A stretch of DNA of 64,000 nt from contig CAXTCN010000002.1 in NCBI GenBank assembly GCA_964242575.1, positions 62,001 to 126,000 of the forward strand, given 5' to 3'. Below the pieces are notes generated by a model, which ran no database searches, was not told the origin of the DNA, and saw nothing but the letters and a program-made list of their open reading frames with translations. The position numbers and the translations under genes were made by a program. Of the stretch, positions 17,722 to 26,957 are shown piece after piece (position 1 is the stretch's first letter; every line of letters starts with the position of its first letter). The stretch is from JANPPS01 sp964242575 (GTDB lineage: Bacteria > Pseudomonadota > Alphaproteobacteria > Acetobacterales > Acetobacteraceae).

Positions 17722-19382
17722 GCACTGTCCTCAAGATCGCCCTGGCGCAGATCGACACCCACCTGGGCGACGTGGCCGCCAACGTCGCCCGCATCCGCCG
17801 GGCCCGCGCCGATGCCGCCGCGTTGGGCGCGGACCTTGTGGTGACGCCCGAGTTCTCCGTTGGCGGCTACCCGCCCGAGGACCTGGTGCGCAAGCCCGCC
17901 TTCGTGGAGCTGTGCGAGGCCGCAATCGAGGACTTGGCGAAGGACACCGCCGACGGCGGCCCTGGCCTGGTTGTCGGCGGACCCTGGCGCGACAACGGGC
18001 TGCTGCACAACGCCGCCTTCGTGCTGGAGGGCGGCCGCATCCTGGCCCGGCGCGCCAAGCACGAGTTGCCGAACTACGGCGTGTTCGACGAGAAGCGCGT
18101 GTTCGATGCTGGCCCCAGCCCCGGCCCGGTGGCGTTCCGCGGCGTGCGCCTCGGCCTCATGGTGTGCGAGGATTTCTGGTTGCCCGCCGTGTCGGAAACG
18201 CTCGCCGAAAGCGGCGCAGAGCTGCTGCTGGCCATCAACGGCTCCCCGTTCGAGGATAACAAGCAGGTGCGGCGCGTCGCCCTCGGCGTGTCCCGCGTGG
18301 TGGAAACCGGGCTGGCGTTCGTGTTCGTGGGCCAGGTCGGTGGCCAGGACGAGCTGGTGTTCGACGGCGCCAGCTTCGTGTTGAACCCGGACCGCACCCT
18401 CGCGCTGCAAATGCCATTCTTTGAGGAAGCTGTCACTCTGACCGAGTGGCGGCGCGACGGCGAACACCTGCTGTGCGTGCCCCAGCCGTTGCCGCCGGAG
18501 CCGGACCGGCTGGAGCTGATCTACCGTTGCATGACGCTGGGCCTCGGCGACTACGTGCGCAAGAACCGCTTCCCCGGCGTGCTGCTCGGCCTGTCCGGCG
18601 GCATCGACAGCGCGCTCTCGGCCGCGGTCGCAGTGGACGCGCTCGGCCCTGACCAGGTGCGCGCCGTGATGCTGCCCAGCCCCTATACCGGCCGCGATAG
18701 CCTGGACGACGCCGCCGAGTGCGCCAGGCTGCTGGGCATCCGCTACGACACCATCCCGATCACCCCGGCGATGGACGCGCTGAACGAGTCGTTGGCGCCG
18801 ATGTTCGCGGGCTACCAGGCGGACATCACCGAGGAGAACATTCAATCCCGCTCGCGTGGCTTGCTGTTGATGGCGCTGTCCAACAAGCTCGGCAGCATGG
18901 TGTTGACCACCGGCAACAAAAGCGAAATGTCAGTGGGTTATGCGACACTGTATGGCGATATGTGCGGCGGCTACTCCGTGCTGAAAGACGTTTACAAGAC
19001 CACCGTGTTCGCGCTCTGCCGCTGGCGCAACGACCATGTGCCGGCGGGTGCGCTCGGTCCGCACGGCCGGGTCATGCCGGAGCGCGTCATCACCAAGCCC
19101 CCGTCAGCCGAGCTGAAACCTGGCCAGACCGACCAGGATAGCCTGCCGCCCTACGAAGACCTGGACGCCATCCTCGAAGGCTTGGTCGAGGGCGAGCAGT
19201 CGGTGGACGCCATGGTCGAGCGCGGCTTCGACCGGCCGACCGTGCTGCGCGTCTGGCGCATGTTGGACCGCGCGGAGTACAAGCGCCGCCAGGCCCCGCC
19301 CGGCGTGAAAATCACCCCGCGCGCCTTCGGCCGGGACCGCCGTTACCCCATCACCAACGGCTTCACCGGGCTGGTCGCATGA
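17718..19382 (+). CDS. nadE: Glutamine-dependent NAD+ synthetase
   Basis: An N-terminal nitrilase-type glutaminase domain (LAQIDTHLGDVAAN, catalytic Cys in VCEDFW near residue 150) is fused to an ATP-pyrophosphatase synthetase domain. The latter shows the P-loop GLSGGIDSALSAAVAVDALG near residue 290 and the TTGNKSEMSVGYATLYGD motif. It amidates NaAD to NAD+ with ammonia drawn from glutamine. The length of 554 residues is normal. It is translationally coupled (ATGA) to pncB upstream and to a small unknown gene downstream. Confidence 0.97.
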   Translation: MSTVLKIALAQIDTHLGDVAANVARIRRARADAAALGADLVVTPEFSVGGYPPEDLVRKPAFVELCEAAIEDLAKDTADGGPGLVVGGPWRDNGLLHNAAFVLEGGRILARRAKHELPNYGVFDEKRVFDAGPSPGPVAFRGVRLGLMVCEDFWLPAVSETLAESGAELLLAINGSPFEDNKQVRRVALGVSRVVETGLAFVFVGQVGGQDELVFDGASFVLNPDRTLALQMPFFEEAVTLTEWRRDGEHLLCVPQPLPPEPDRLELIYRCMTLGLGDYVRKNRFPGVLLGLSGGIDSALSAAVAVDALGPDQVRAVMLPSPYTGRDSLDDAAECARLLGIRYDTIPITPAMDALNESLAPMFAGYQADITEENIQSRSRGLLLMALSNKLGSMVLTTGNKSEMSVGYATLYGDMCGGYSVLKDVYKTTVFALCRWRNDHVPAGALGPHGRVMPERVITKPPSAELKPGQTDQDSLPPYEDLDAILEGLVEGEQSVDAMVERGFDRPTVLRVWRMLDRAEYKRRQAPPGVKITPRAFGRDRRYPITNGFTGLVA

Positions 19383-19738
19383 CGGACGCCGTGCCTCCCG
19401 CCAACGGCTGGCGCGTGCGTATCCTGGACCTGTCCGGCGGCGCAGAAGACAACATCGTCGAGGACGTGCCGGGCTTCGCGACCCTAGAGCACGCCAACCA
19501 GTTCGCCCGCCGCTATGTGCGCGACAGCCTGGAGCGCTGCCGTGCGTCCGGCATGTCCGCCCAGGCCGTGCTGGACGCCTGGTTCGCCTATGGCGAGGAC
19601 GCCGAGGTGCTGGACGCGGCCGAAGCCGGCTGGCGCAGCGCCACCGAGCTGCACGACTTCGCCGCCCGCCGTGCCGCGCCGGCGGACCGGGACTGGCGTT
19701 CGATTGACCCAAGGATGCTGGCGCTCGATGAGGAATAA
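19379..19738 (+). CDS. Conserved-looking hypothetical protein
   Basis: A 119-residue protein starting at an ATGA overlap with nadE. It opens with WRVRILDLSGGAEDNIVEDV, followed by a helical segment (HANQFARRYVRDSLERCR) and an acidic C-terminus. I recognise no family. The overlap and codon use argue that it is a real gene of the same operon. Nothing indicates whether it relates to NAD synthesis or to the gltX gene 27 nt downstream. Confidence 0.65.
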   Translation: MTDAVPPANGWRVRILDLSGGAEDNIVEDVPGFATLEHANQFARRYVRDSLERCRASGMSAQAVLDAWFAYGEDAEVLDAAEAGWRSATELHDFAARRAAPADRDWRSIDPRMLALDEE

Positions 19739-19765
19739 CCGCGTTGCCACCCCGTTTAGCCCGCG

Positions 19766-21097
19766 ATGAAGGTCCGCTTCGCGCCTAGCCCCACCGGCCT
19801 GCTGCATGTCGGCAACGCCCGCATCGCCGTCGCCAACTACCTGCTGGCCCGGCGTTACGGCGGCCAATTCCTGCTGCGCATCGACGACACCGACGCCGAG
19901 CGCAGCAAGCCCGAGTATGCCGATGCCATCGAGTACGACCTGCGCTGGCTGGGCCTGAACTGGGACGAGACGTTCCGGCAATCGGACCGCCTGGACCGCT
20001 ACGCCGCCGCTGCCGAGAAGCTGAAGTCGTCGGGTCGCCTGTATCCCTGCTTCGAGAGCGAGGAGGAACTAAACGCCAAGCGGGAGCTGCGCGCCCGGCA
20101 GCACAAGCCGCCGCTGTATGACCGCGCCATGCTGAAGCTCACCCCGGAACAGCGCGCCAACGCCGAGGCCGGCGGCAAGCGCCCGTACTGGCGCTTCCTG
20201 CTGTCCGGCTACCCCGCCGAGTGGGGCGATATGGTGCTCGGCCCGCGCAGCGTGAAGCTTACCGCCGTATCCGACCCGGTGCTGATCCGCGCCGACGGCA
20301 CGCCGCTGTACACCTTCACCTCCGTGGTGGACGACCTCGACAGCGGCATCACCCATGTGGTGCGCGGCGAGGACCATGTGACCAACACCGGCATCCAGAT
20401 CGACATCCTGGCGGCGCTCGGCGGCCGTCCCAAGAATATCCGGTTCGCCCACCTGCCGCTGCTGGTGGACCAGGATGGCGGCAAGCTGTCCAAGCGCATC
20501 GGCGGCCTGTCGCTGCGCAGCCTGCGCGGCGACGGCATCGAGCCGGCGGCGCTGACGGGCTACCTGGCCCGCCTCGGCACCTCCGACGATCCGGTCGCGG
20601 CGTTGCCGGACGAGCTTGCGCCGACCTACGACCTCAGCCACGTCTCCCACTCCCCCGCGCGGTTCGATGGCCGCCAGTTGTTGACGCTGAACCGCCGCGT
20701 GCTGCAATCCCTGTCGTTCGACGCGGTGCGCGACCGTCTGCCGCCCTCGGCCACCACCGCGTTTTGGCTTGCGGTGCGCGGCAACCTCGACCTGTTGAAC
20801 GAGGCGCGCGGCTGGTGGGATGTGGTGGCCGGCATGATCGTGCCCCCTGTGATCGAGGGCGAGGCCGACTTTCTCTACACTGCGCTGGACACCCTGCCGT
20901 CCGAACCCTGGACCAACCATGTCTGGACCGATTGGATCGAAGCCTTGAAAACCGCCACCGGCCGCAAGGGCAAACGCTTGTTCCTGCCGCTGCGCTTGGC
21001 GCTCACCGGCGAGGACCACGGCCCAGAGCTGCGGGACCTGCTGCCGCTCATGGGCCGGGACCGCGCCGCCGAGCGCCTGCGACTGGCCGCCGCATGA
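19766..21097 (+). CDS. gltX: Glutamate--tRNA ligase
   Basis: The class I synthetase HIGH-type motif is PSPTGLLHVGNAR at the N-terminus, and the KMSKS-type motif is KLSKRIGG around residue 240. VVDDLDSGITHVVRGEDHVTNT is a GluRS catalytic-domain hallmark. At 443 residues it resembles the shorter of the two GluRS types that many alphaproteobacteria carry, one of which charges tRNA-Gln for the amidotransferase route. Which type this is cannot be settled without a tree. Confidence 0.95.
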   Translation: MKVRFAPSPTGLLHVGNARIAVANYLLARRYGGQFLLRIDDTDAERSKPEYADAIEYDLRWLGLNWDETFRQSDRLDRYAAAAEKLKSSGRLYPCFESEEELNAKRELRARQHKPPLYDRAMLKLTPEQRANAEAGGKRPYWRFLLSGYPAEWGDMVLGPRSVKLTAVSDPVLIRADGTPLYTFTSVVDDLDSGITHVVRGEDHVTNTGIQIDILAALGGRPKNIRFAHLPLLVDQDGGKLSKRIGGLSLRSLRGDGIEPAALTGYLARLGTSDDPVAALPDELAPTYDLSHVSHSPARFDGRQLLTLNRRVLQSLSFDAVRDRLPPSATTAFWLAVRGNLDLLNEARGWWDVVAGMIVPPVIEGEADFLYTALDTLPSEPWTNHVWTDWIEALKTATGRKGKRLFLPLRLALTGEDHGPELRDLLPLMGRDRAAERLRLAAA

Positions 21098-21699
21098 TCG
21101 ACGGCCTGGCCGCGCTGCGTGCCCACATCGGCGCCATCAGCGACATGGCGGAACGCAAGGTGCTGCCACGGCTCGACGCGCATTGCCGTCACTTCATCGC
21201 GCTGTCCCCGTTCCTGGTGCTCGCCAGCGCTGACGCGGACGGCCACGTGGACGCCAGCCCGCGCGGCGACCCACCGGGCTTCGTGCGCGTGCTGGATGAC
21301 GTGACGCTGCTGTTGCCTGACCGGCCCGGCAACAACCGGGTGGATAGCTTCGGCAATATCCTGACGGTGCCCGGCGTCGGCCTGATCTTTTTCGTGCCCG
21401 GCATCGACGAGACGCTGCGGGTGAACGGCGCGGCCCGGCTTATGACCGACGCCGATGCCCTGGCCGGCAGCGCCGTCGCCGGCAAGCTGCCGCGCACCGG
21501 CCTTATTGTCACGGTGCAGGAGGCGTTCTTCCACTGCGCCAAGGCGCTCCGCCGCGCCCGCCTCTGGGACCCAGCCGCCCAAGTCGAACGCGCCAGCTTC
21601 CCGACGCTCGGCCGCGTCATCGCCGACCAAGTGGCGGGCTTCACCGCGGAGGACGCCGACCGCCGCATCCAGACGGCGTACCGCGACCGCCTCTACTGA
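21094..21699 (+). CDS. Pyridoxamine 5'-phosphate oxidase-related flavoprotein
   Basis: It starts at an ATGA overlap with gltX and encodes 201 residues. The pattern PFLVLASADADGHVDASPRGDPPGFVRVLDD, followed by LLLPDRPGNNRVDSFGNIL and GLIFFVPGIDETLRVNGAA, is the split-barrel fold of the pyridoxamine-phosphate-oxidase-like family (TIGR04025 type). These bind FMN or related cofactors; the substrate is unknown. The HCAKALRRARLWDP segment near the C-terminus is typical of this subgroup. Confidence 0.85.
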   Translation: MIDGLAALRAHIGAISDMAERKVLPRLDAHCRHFIALSPFLVLASADADGHVDASPRGDPPGFVRVLDDVTLLLPDRPGNNRVDSFGNILTVPGVGLIFFVPGIDETLRVNGAARLMTDADALAGSAVAGKLPRTGLIVTVQEAFFHCAKALRRARLWDPAAQVERASFPTLGRVIADQVAGFTAEDADRRIQTAYRDRLY

Positions 21700-21742
21700 T
21701 CCATCGCTTGCGGCAGCGGCCCGCCTGACGCAGAACCCCGCC

Positions 21743-23083
21743 ATGCTCACGCTCCACAACACCGCCACGCGCCGGCGCGAGGCCTTCACTCCAATCGACC
21801 CGGACCACGTTCGCCTGTACGTCTGCGGCCCTACGGTCTATGACCTGGCGCATATCGGCAACGCCCGCGGCATGGTCGTGTTCGACGTGCTGGTCCGGCT
21901 GCTGCGCCACCTGTATCCGCGCGTCACCTACGTCCGCAACGTTACCGACGTGGACGACAAGATCAACGCCCGCGCCGCCGAGACTGGAGAGGGGATCGAC
22001 GCCGTCACCGCGCGCACCGCGGCGCAGTTCGACGCCGACATGGCGGCGCTCGGCAACGCGACGCCGGACATCGAGCCGCGCGCCACCGCGCATGTGGCCG
22101 AGATGATCGTGCTGATCGAGCGCCTGATCGCCTCCGGCCACGCCTACGCCGCCCAGGGCCACGCGTTGTTCGCCGTGGACAACTTCGCCCAGTATGGCGC
22201 GCTGTCCGGACGCAGCCCCGACGAGCTGCTGGCCGGCGCACGCGTGGAAGTGGCGCCCTATAAGCGCCATCCCGGCGATTTCGTGCTGTGGAAGCCGTCA
22301 ACCCCGGACCTGCCGGGTTGGGACAGCCCATGGGGCCGTGGCCGGCCCGGCTGGCACATCGAATGCAGCGCGATGGCCTGGCGCTACCTCGGCGAGACCT
22401 TCGACATCCACGGCGGCGGCGGCGACCTGCTGTTCCCGCACCACGAGAACGAGCGTGCCCAAAGCCTCTGCGCCATGCCCGGCGCCGGCTTCGCCCGGGT
22501 GTGGATGCATTGGGGCATGCTGAACCTGAACGGCGAGAAAATGTCCAAGTCGCTGGGCAACTTCTTTACCATCCGTGACGTGCTGGCCCGCGCGCCGTCC
22601 GAAGCCGTGCGCCTGATGCTGCTCCGCGCGCAGTACCGCTCAACCCTGGAGTTCTCTGACGCTGGCTTGGCTGAGGCGAAAGGCGAGCTTGACCGCTTCT
22701 ACCGCGCCCTGGAGCGCACGCCTGCTCCAAACGACAGCCGGCCACCGCCCGAAATCCTTGAAACTCTTTATGACGATCTGAACACCCCGCGGACTTTCGC
22801 CGTCATGCACGCCCTGGCGGACCGCGCCCTGACCGGCGACGCAACCGCCGCCGCCGAGTTGCAGGCTGGCGGCGCGTTGCTGGGCCTGCTCGGGTCAACT
22901 CCGGCCGAGTGGTTTCGCGGCGGCGATGACGCCCCGGCCATCGAGGCCGCCATCGCCGAACGCCTTACCGCCCGCCGCGCCCGCAACTTCGCCCTGGCCG
23001 ATCAAATCCGCGCCGAGTGGCTGGCCCGCGGCATCGCCTTCGAGGACCGTCCGGACGGCGTTACCCGCTGGCAGCGCCTATGA
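21743..23083 (+). CDS. cysS: Cysteine--tRNA ligase
   Basis: The zinc-ligating and HIGH region is VCGPTVYDLAHIGNARGMVVFD; GWHIECSAM and HGGGGDLLFPHHENE supply the remaining zinc ligands; KMSKS is exact in GEKMSKSLGNFFTI. The start ATG at 21743 gives the canonical N-terminus (MLTLHNTATRRREAF). The length of 446 residues is usual. Its TGA overlaps the ATG of the following RNA methyltransferase. Confidence 0.97.
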   Translation: MLTLHNTATRRREAFTPIDPDHVRLYVCGPTVYDLAHIGNARGMVVFDVLVRLLRHLYPRVTYVRNVTDVDDKINARAAETGEGIDAVTARTAAQFDADMAALGNATPDIEPRATAHVAEMIVLIERLIASGHAYAAQGHALFAVDNFAQYGALSGRSPDELLAGARVEVAPYKRHPGDFVLWKPSTPDLPGWDSPWGRGRPGWHIECSAMAWRYLGETFDIHGGGGDLLFPHHENERAQSLCAMPGAGFARVWMHWGMLNLNGEKMSKSLGNFFTIRDVLARAPSEAVRLMLLRAQYRSTLEFSDAGLAEAKGELDRFYRALERTPAPNDSRPPPEILETLYDDLNTPRTFAVMHALADRALTGDATAAAELQAGGALLGLLGSTPAEWFRGGDDAPAIEAAIAERLTARRARNFALADQIRAEWLARGIAFEDRPDGVTRWQRL

Positions 23084-23925
23084 CCGGCCGCGGCGTCGGC
23101 GCTGACATCGGCCCGATCGGCAACAGCCCGGTGGTGGTTTTGGTCCGGCCGCAGCTCGCGGACAACATCGGCGCAGTCGCCCGCGCCATGGCCAACGGCG
23201 GGCTGTTCCACCTTCGCTTGGTCGCGCCGCGCGACGGCTGGCCGCAGGAGCACGCCTGGCGCACTGCCTCCGGCGCAGACCGCATCCTGGACCAGTTGGA
23301 GCTGCACGACACCGTGGCGAGCGCCGTGGCGGACCTGCACCGCGTGTTCGCCACCTGCCCGCGCCCGCGCCACGTCACGAAGCCGGTGCTGACCGCCCGC
23401 GCCGCCACGGCCGAGTTGCGGGACGCCACCGGACGCGGCCTTCGCACCGGCATCCTGTTCGGCCCGGAACGCGCCGGCCTGGACAACGACGACATGGCTC
23501 AGGCCGACACCCTGGTGCGCTATCCCCTTAACCCCGCGTTCAACTCGTTGAACTTGGCCCAAGCGGTGCTGGTCATGTCATACGAGTGGTGGACCGCCGC
23601 CGACCAGACGCCGCCGCGCGAGCTGATGACCTATGAAACCGAAGTCGCCACCAAGGCGCAGCTCAACAGCTTAATGGACCATTTGATTGACCAGCTCGAC
23701 GCCAGCGGCTTCCTGCGCAATGCCCCCAAGCGGCCCGGTATGGTCCGCAACCTGCAGCACCTGTTCCAACGCGGAGAGGTGACGGCTCAGGAGGTGCGGA
23801 CGCTGCACGGCGTGGTGCAAATGCTGGCCCTGGGCCGCCGGGTGCGTGGGCGGCTGGAACCGGACGCGGCTACTCCGTCAGATTGGCCTGGCGAGCCAAG
23901 CGCCGGGACAGCAGCCAGCCAATAA
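23080..23925 (+). CDS. TrmJ-like tRNA/rRNA 2'-O-methyltransferase (SPOUT family)
   Basis: The N-terminal VVVLVRPQLADNIGAVARAMANGG and the knot motifs LFGPERAGLDNDDMAQAD and YPLNPAFNSLNLAQAVLVMSYEWW are those of the TrmJ branch of SPOUT methyltransferases, which methylate the ribose at position 32 of tRNAs using SAM. It starts at an ATGA overlap with cysS, so a synthetase and a tRNA modifier are coupled. The C-terminal 60 residues overlap a convergent membrane protein gene. Confidence 0.88.
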   Translation: MTGRGVGADIGPIGNSPVVVLVRPQLADNIGAVARAMANGGLFHLRLVAPRDGWPQEHAWRTASGADRILDQLELHDTVASAVADLHRVFATCPRPRHVTKPVLTARAATAELRDATGRGLRTGILFGPERAGLDNDDMAQADTLVRYPLNPAFNSLNLAQAVLVMSYEWWTAADQTPPRELMTYETEVATKAQLNSLMDHLIDQLDASGFLRNAPKRPGMVRNLQHLFQRGEVTAQEVRTLHGVVQMLALGRRVRGRLEPDAATPSDWPGEPSAGTAASQ

Positions 23926-24082
23926 GCGCTGACGCCGGGCCGCCGATGCAGATCAGCAGGAACCCCCAGGGCTGGCCGTTGACCGCCAGGTCCATGCCAA
24001 TCCCCAGCATAAGCCCGCCGATCAGGCCGCCAGTCACGCCGGAGGAGATGCCGAGCCAGAGAATGTCGCCGCGCGTGATCAT
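23870..24082 (-). CDS. Small hypothetical membrane protein
   Basis: The 70-residue product starts MITRGDILWLGISSG and has two glycine-rich hydrophobic segments (about residues 8-30 and 37-58), ending in a basic-rich tail (SRRLARQANLTE). Its 3' end overlaps the TrmJ-like gene by 56 nt in convergent orientation. I recognise no family, and a function cannot be proposed. Confidence 0.55.
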   Translation of the reverse strand: MITRGDILWLGISSGVTGGLIGGLMLGIGMDLAVNGQPWGFLLICIGGPASALIGWLLSRRLARQANLTE

Positions 24083-24256
24083 GGCCCTGAAATGCGCTGC
24101 GCCAGGCGGTTTGACAAGCCGGGGCAGGGGGCGTAGCACCCGCGCACTGCCGGGAACGTGGACGCGCCTCCGGGGCGTGCGCCCGCCGCTGCCTATTTGT
24201 GCGGACTACCGGTGCAACAAGCCGTACAACGCGGCATATAGAATGGAGGCCCGCGC

Positions 24257-24874
24257 ATGACCAAGCGCGCCGAAAGCAAGTACAAGATCAACCGCCGCTT
24301 GGGCGTGAACCTGTGGGGCCGCGCCAAGTCTCCCATCAACAAGCGCGAGTATGGCCCAGGCCAGCACGGCCAGCGCCGCAAGCAGAAGCCGACCGACTTC
24401 GGCATCCAGTTGATGGCAAAACAGAAGCTCAAGGGCTACTACGGCAATATCGGCGAGAAGCAGTTCCGCAAGTACTATGACGAGGCAGTCCGCCGCAAGG
24501 GCGACACCTCAGAGAACCTGATCGAGCTGCTGGAGCGCCGGCTGGACGCGGTGGTGTATCGCTTGAAGTTCGCCATCACCCCGTTCGCGGCCCGGCAGTT
24601 CATCAACCACGGCCATGTCACCGTGAACGGCGCCAAGGTCAACATTCCGTCATTCCTGGTGCGCGACGGCGACGTAATTGAGGTGCGCGAGAGGTCCAAG
24701 CAACTCGCCGTCGTGCTCGACAGCGCGCAGAGCGGCGAGCGCGACGTGCCGGACTACCTGGAGGTGGACCATCGCGCCATGAAGGGCCGCTTTGGCCGCG
24801 CGCCGAAGCTCACGGACGTGCCGTATCCCGTCTCCATGGAGCCTAATTTGGTGGTGGAGTTTTACTCCCGCTAA
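24257..24874 (+). CDS. rpsD: 30S ribosomal protein S4
   Basis: The sequence (KYKINRRLGVNLWGRAKSPINKREYGPGQHGQRR, then KQFRKYYDEAVRRKG and the S4 domain ARQFINHGHVTVNGAKVNIPSFLVRDGD) is an unmistakable S4, which nucleates the 16S rRNA 5' domain. GGAGG lies 8 nt before the ATG. It is a single-gene unit, as in many alphaproteobacteria, closed by a hairpin at 24899-24936. A TATAGA hexamer at 24237-24242 may be its -10 box, without a convincing -35. Confidence 0.98.
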   Translation: MTKRAESKYKINRRLGVNLWGRAKSPINKREYGPGQHGQRRKQKPTDFGIQLMAKQKLKGYYGNIGEKQFRKYYDEAVRRKGDTSENLIELLERRLDAVVYRLKFAITPFAARQFINHGHVTVNGAKVNIPSFLVRDGDVIEVRERSKQLAVVLDSAQSGERDVPDYLEVDHRAMKGRFGRAPKLTDVPYPVSMEPNLVVEFYSR

Positions 24875-24898
24875 GCCGCGTTTTAGGGATTGGCGGGC

Positions 24899-24936
24899 AA
24901 CGCCGGGTTGGGACCAAACCGGTCCTGCCCGGCGTT
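24899..24936 (+). terminator. Probable rpsD terminator hairpin
   Basis: AACGCCGGG at 24899-24907 pairs perfectly with CCCGGCGTT at 24928-24936, and the loop holds a second small stem (GGACC/GGTCC). Only a short T-run follows, so termination may be partial. It sits between rpsD and prfC. Confidence 0.6.
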
Positions 24937-24955
24937 TCGCATTGAGGGACGTTTG

Positions 24956-26491
24956 ATGACGCCGAATGAAGAGATCGCCCGCCGCCGCACCTTCGCGATC
25001 ATTTCCCACCCTGACGCCGGCAAGACCACTTTGACCGAGCGCCTGTTGCGGGCCGGCGGCGCTATCCAGCTCGCCGGCAACGTCCGCGCCAAGGGCGAGC
25101 GCCGCCGCACCCGGTCTGACTGGATGGGCATCGAACGCGAGCGCGGCATCTCCGTCGTGACCTCGGTCATGACATTCGAGTACGGCGGCTGCGTGTTCAA
25201 TTTGCTGGATACCCCCGGCCATGAAGACTTCTCCGAGGATACCTACCGCACCCTGACCGCGGTCGACTCCGCCGTCATGGTGATCGACGCCGCCAAGGGC
25301 ATCGAGGCGCGCACCCGCAAGCTGTTTGAGATTTGCCGCCTGCGCGACATCCCGATCTTGACCTTCGTCAACAAGATGGACCGCGAGGCGCGTGACCCGT
25401 TCGAGATCGTGGAGGAGGTCTCGGACACCCTGGCGCTCGACACCGCCCCGGTCACCTGGCCCATCGGCCGCGCCGCCAACTTCGCCGGCACATACGACCT
25501 CCGCACCCGCGACATGCGCCTGCTGGAGCCGATTGAGCAATCCGACCCGCGCATGGCGGCACTTGGCGACGAGCTGGACCTGGTGCGCGCCGCCCTCCCG
25601 GAGTTCGACCGCGCCGAGTTCAACGCCGGCAGCCTGACCCCCGTGTTCTTCGGCAGCGCCATCCGCGAGATCGGCGTTTCCGACCTGCTGGACAGCCTGG
25701 TCGCATTCGGGCCGCCGCCGCGCAACCAGCCGGCGGACAACCGCATCGTCGAGGCGACCGAGGACAAGCTGACAGCGCTCGTGTTCAAAATCCAGGCCAA
25801 CATGGACCCCAACCACCGCGACCGCATCGCCTTCGCCCGCGTCTGTTCCGGCCGCCTGGTGCGCGGGATGCGCTTGAAGCAGGTCCGCACAGGCAAGCTG
25901 ATCCCGCTGCACGCGCCGCAGTTCTTCTTTGCGCGCGACCGCCAGATTGCCGACGAGGCATTTGCCGGCGACGTGGTCGGCATCCCCAACCACGGCACGC
26001 TGCGCATCGGCGACACGCTGACCGAGGACGAGGAGCTGAACTTCATCGGCGTGCCCTACTTCGCCCCGGAAATCCTGCGCCGCGTCCGCCTGGACGACGC
26101 GATGAAGGCCAAGAAACTGCGCCAAGCCTTGCAGGAGCTGGCAGAGGAGGGCGTGGTGCAGCTATTCCGCCCGCAGGACGGCAGCCAGCCCATCGTGGGC
26201 GTCGTCGGCACCTTGCAGCTCGACGTGCTGGTGGCCCGGCTCGCCGCCGAGTACGGCGTCGCCATCGGCTTCGAGCCGGTGCCCTACGCCCTGGCTCGCT
26301 GGGTCACTGGCGACAAGGCGCAACTGGCCCGCTTCGTGGGCGAACAGCGCACCAGCATGGCCGACGACGTGGACGGCGACCCGGTTTACCTCGCCAGCTC
26401 GCCCTTCATGATGCGCCGCACCGCCGAGCTGCATGACAGCCTGACGTTCCGCGACATCAAGGACGTCCGCGCCGAAGCCGTGGCGGCGTGA
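24956..26491 (+). CDS. prfC: Peptide chain release factor 3
   Basis: The GTPase motifs are FAIISHPDAGKTTLTERLL (G1), RGISVVTSVM (G2), DTPGHEDFSEDTYRTL (G3) and VNKMDREARDP (G4). The SEDTYRTLTAVD stretch distinguishes RF3 from EF-G. It recycles RF1/RF2 after termination. I chose ATG 24956, which gives the canonical start MTPNEEIARRRTFAI; an upstream ATG at 24890 lies inside the rpsD terminator region. The length of 511 residues is slightly below the enterobacterial norm. Confidence 0.96.
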   Translation: MTPNEEIARRRTFAIISHPDAGKTTLTERLLRAGGAIQLAGNVRAKGERRRTRSDWMGIERERGISVVTSVMTFEYGGCVFNLLDTPGHEDFSEDTYRTLTAVDSAVMVIDAAKGIEARTRKLFEICRLRDIPILTFVNKMDREARDPFEIVEEVSDTLALDTAPVTWPIGRAANFAGTYDLRTRDMRLLEPIEQSDPRMAALGDELDLVRAALPEFDRAEFNAGSLTPVFFGSAIREIGVSDLLDSLVAFGPPPRNQPADNRIVEATEDKLTALVFKIQANMDPNHRDRIAFARVCSGRLVRGMRLKQVRTGKLIPLHAPQFFFARDRQIADEAFAGDVVGIPNHGTLRIGDTLTEDEELNFIGVPYFAPEILRRVRLDDAMKAKKLRQALQELAEEGVVQLFRPQDGSQPIVGVVGTLQLDVLVARLAAEYGVAIGFEPVPYALARWVTGDKAQLARFVGEQRTSMADDVDGDPVYLASSPFMMRRTAELHDSLTFRDIKDVRAEAVAA

Positions 26492-26498
26492 CCCGCGT

Positions 26499-26957
26499 TT
26501 GGACCGCATAGACCGCAAGCTGCTGGCCCTGCTGCAACAGGACAGCACCCTTTCCATCGCCGCGATGGCCGAACAGGTTGGCCTGTCGCAAACCCCGTGC
26601 TGGAAGCGCATCCAGCGCCTTGAGGCGGACGGCGTCATCGAGCGCCGGGTGGCCTTGCTAAGCCCCGAGAAGCTCGGCCTCGGCCTCACCGTGTTCGTCT
26701 CAATCGAGGCCGGTGATCACTCGCCTGACTGGCTCGCCGCCTTCGCCGCCGCCGTCACCGCGCTCCCCGAAGTGGTCGAGGTGCACCGAATGGCCGGCGA
26801 CATCGACTACATGCTGCGCGTCGTCGCCCACGACATCCCGGCGTATGACGCATTCTACAAACGCCTGATCGCGGCAGTGCCGCTCAAAAACGTCAGCTCG
26901 CGCTTCAGCATGGAGCGGGTGAAGTTCACGACGGAGCTGCCGCTCGACGGGTCTTGA
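26499..26957 (+). CDS. Lrp/AsnC family transcriptional regulator
   Basis: An N-terminal winged helix (DRIDRKLLALLQQDSTLSIAAMAEQVGLSQTPCWKRIQRL) is followed by an RAM effector domain with VEVHRMAGDIDYMLRVVAHD. These are the standard Lrp/AsnC parts, normally sensing an amino acid. The frame starts with TTG at 26499, eight bases after the prfC stop. Its targets are unknown. The following acetyltransferase pseudogene starts within its stop codon. Confidence 0.88.
   Translation: MDRIDRKLLALLQQDSTLSIAAMAEQVGLSQTPCWKRIQRLEADGVIERRVALLSPEKLGLGLTVFVSIEAGDHSPDWLAAFAAAVTALPEVVEVHRMAGDIDYMLRVVAHDIPAYDAFYKRLIAAVPLKNVSSRFSMERVKFTTELPLDGS

Noticed and set aside
24243..24260. Five-codon upstream ORF overlapping the rpsD start by ATGA
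   Set aside because: Its bases are the GGAGG ribosome site of rpsD itself, so the short frame is most simply a by-product.
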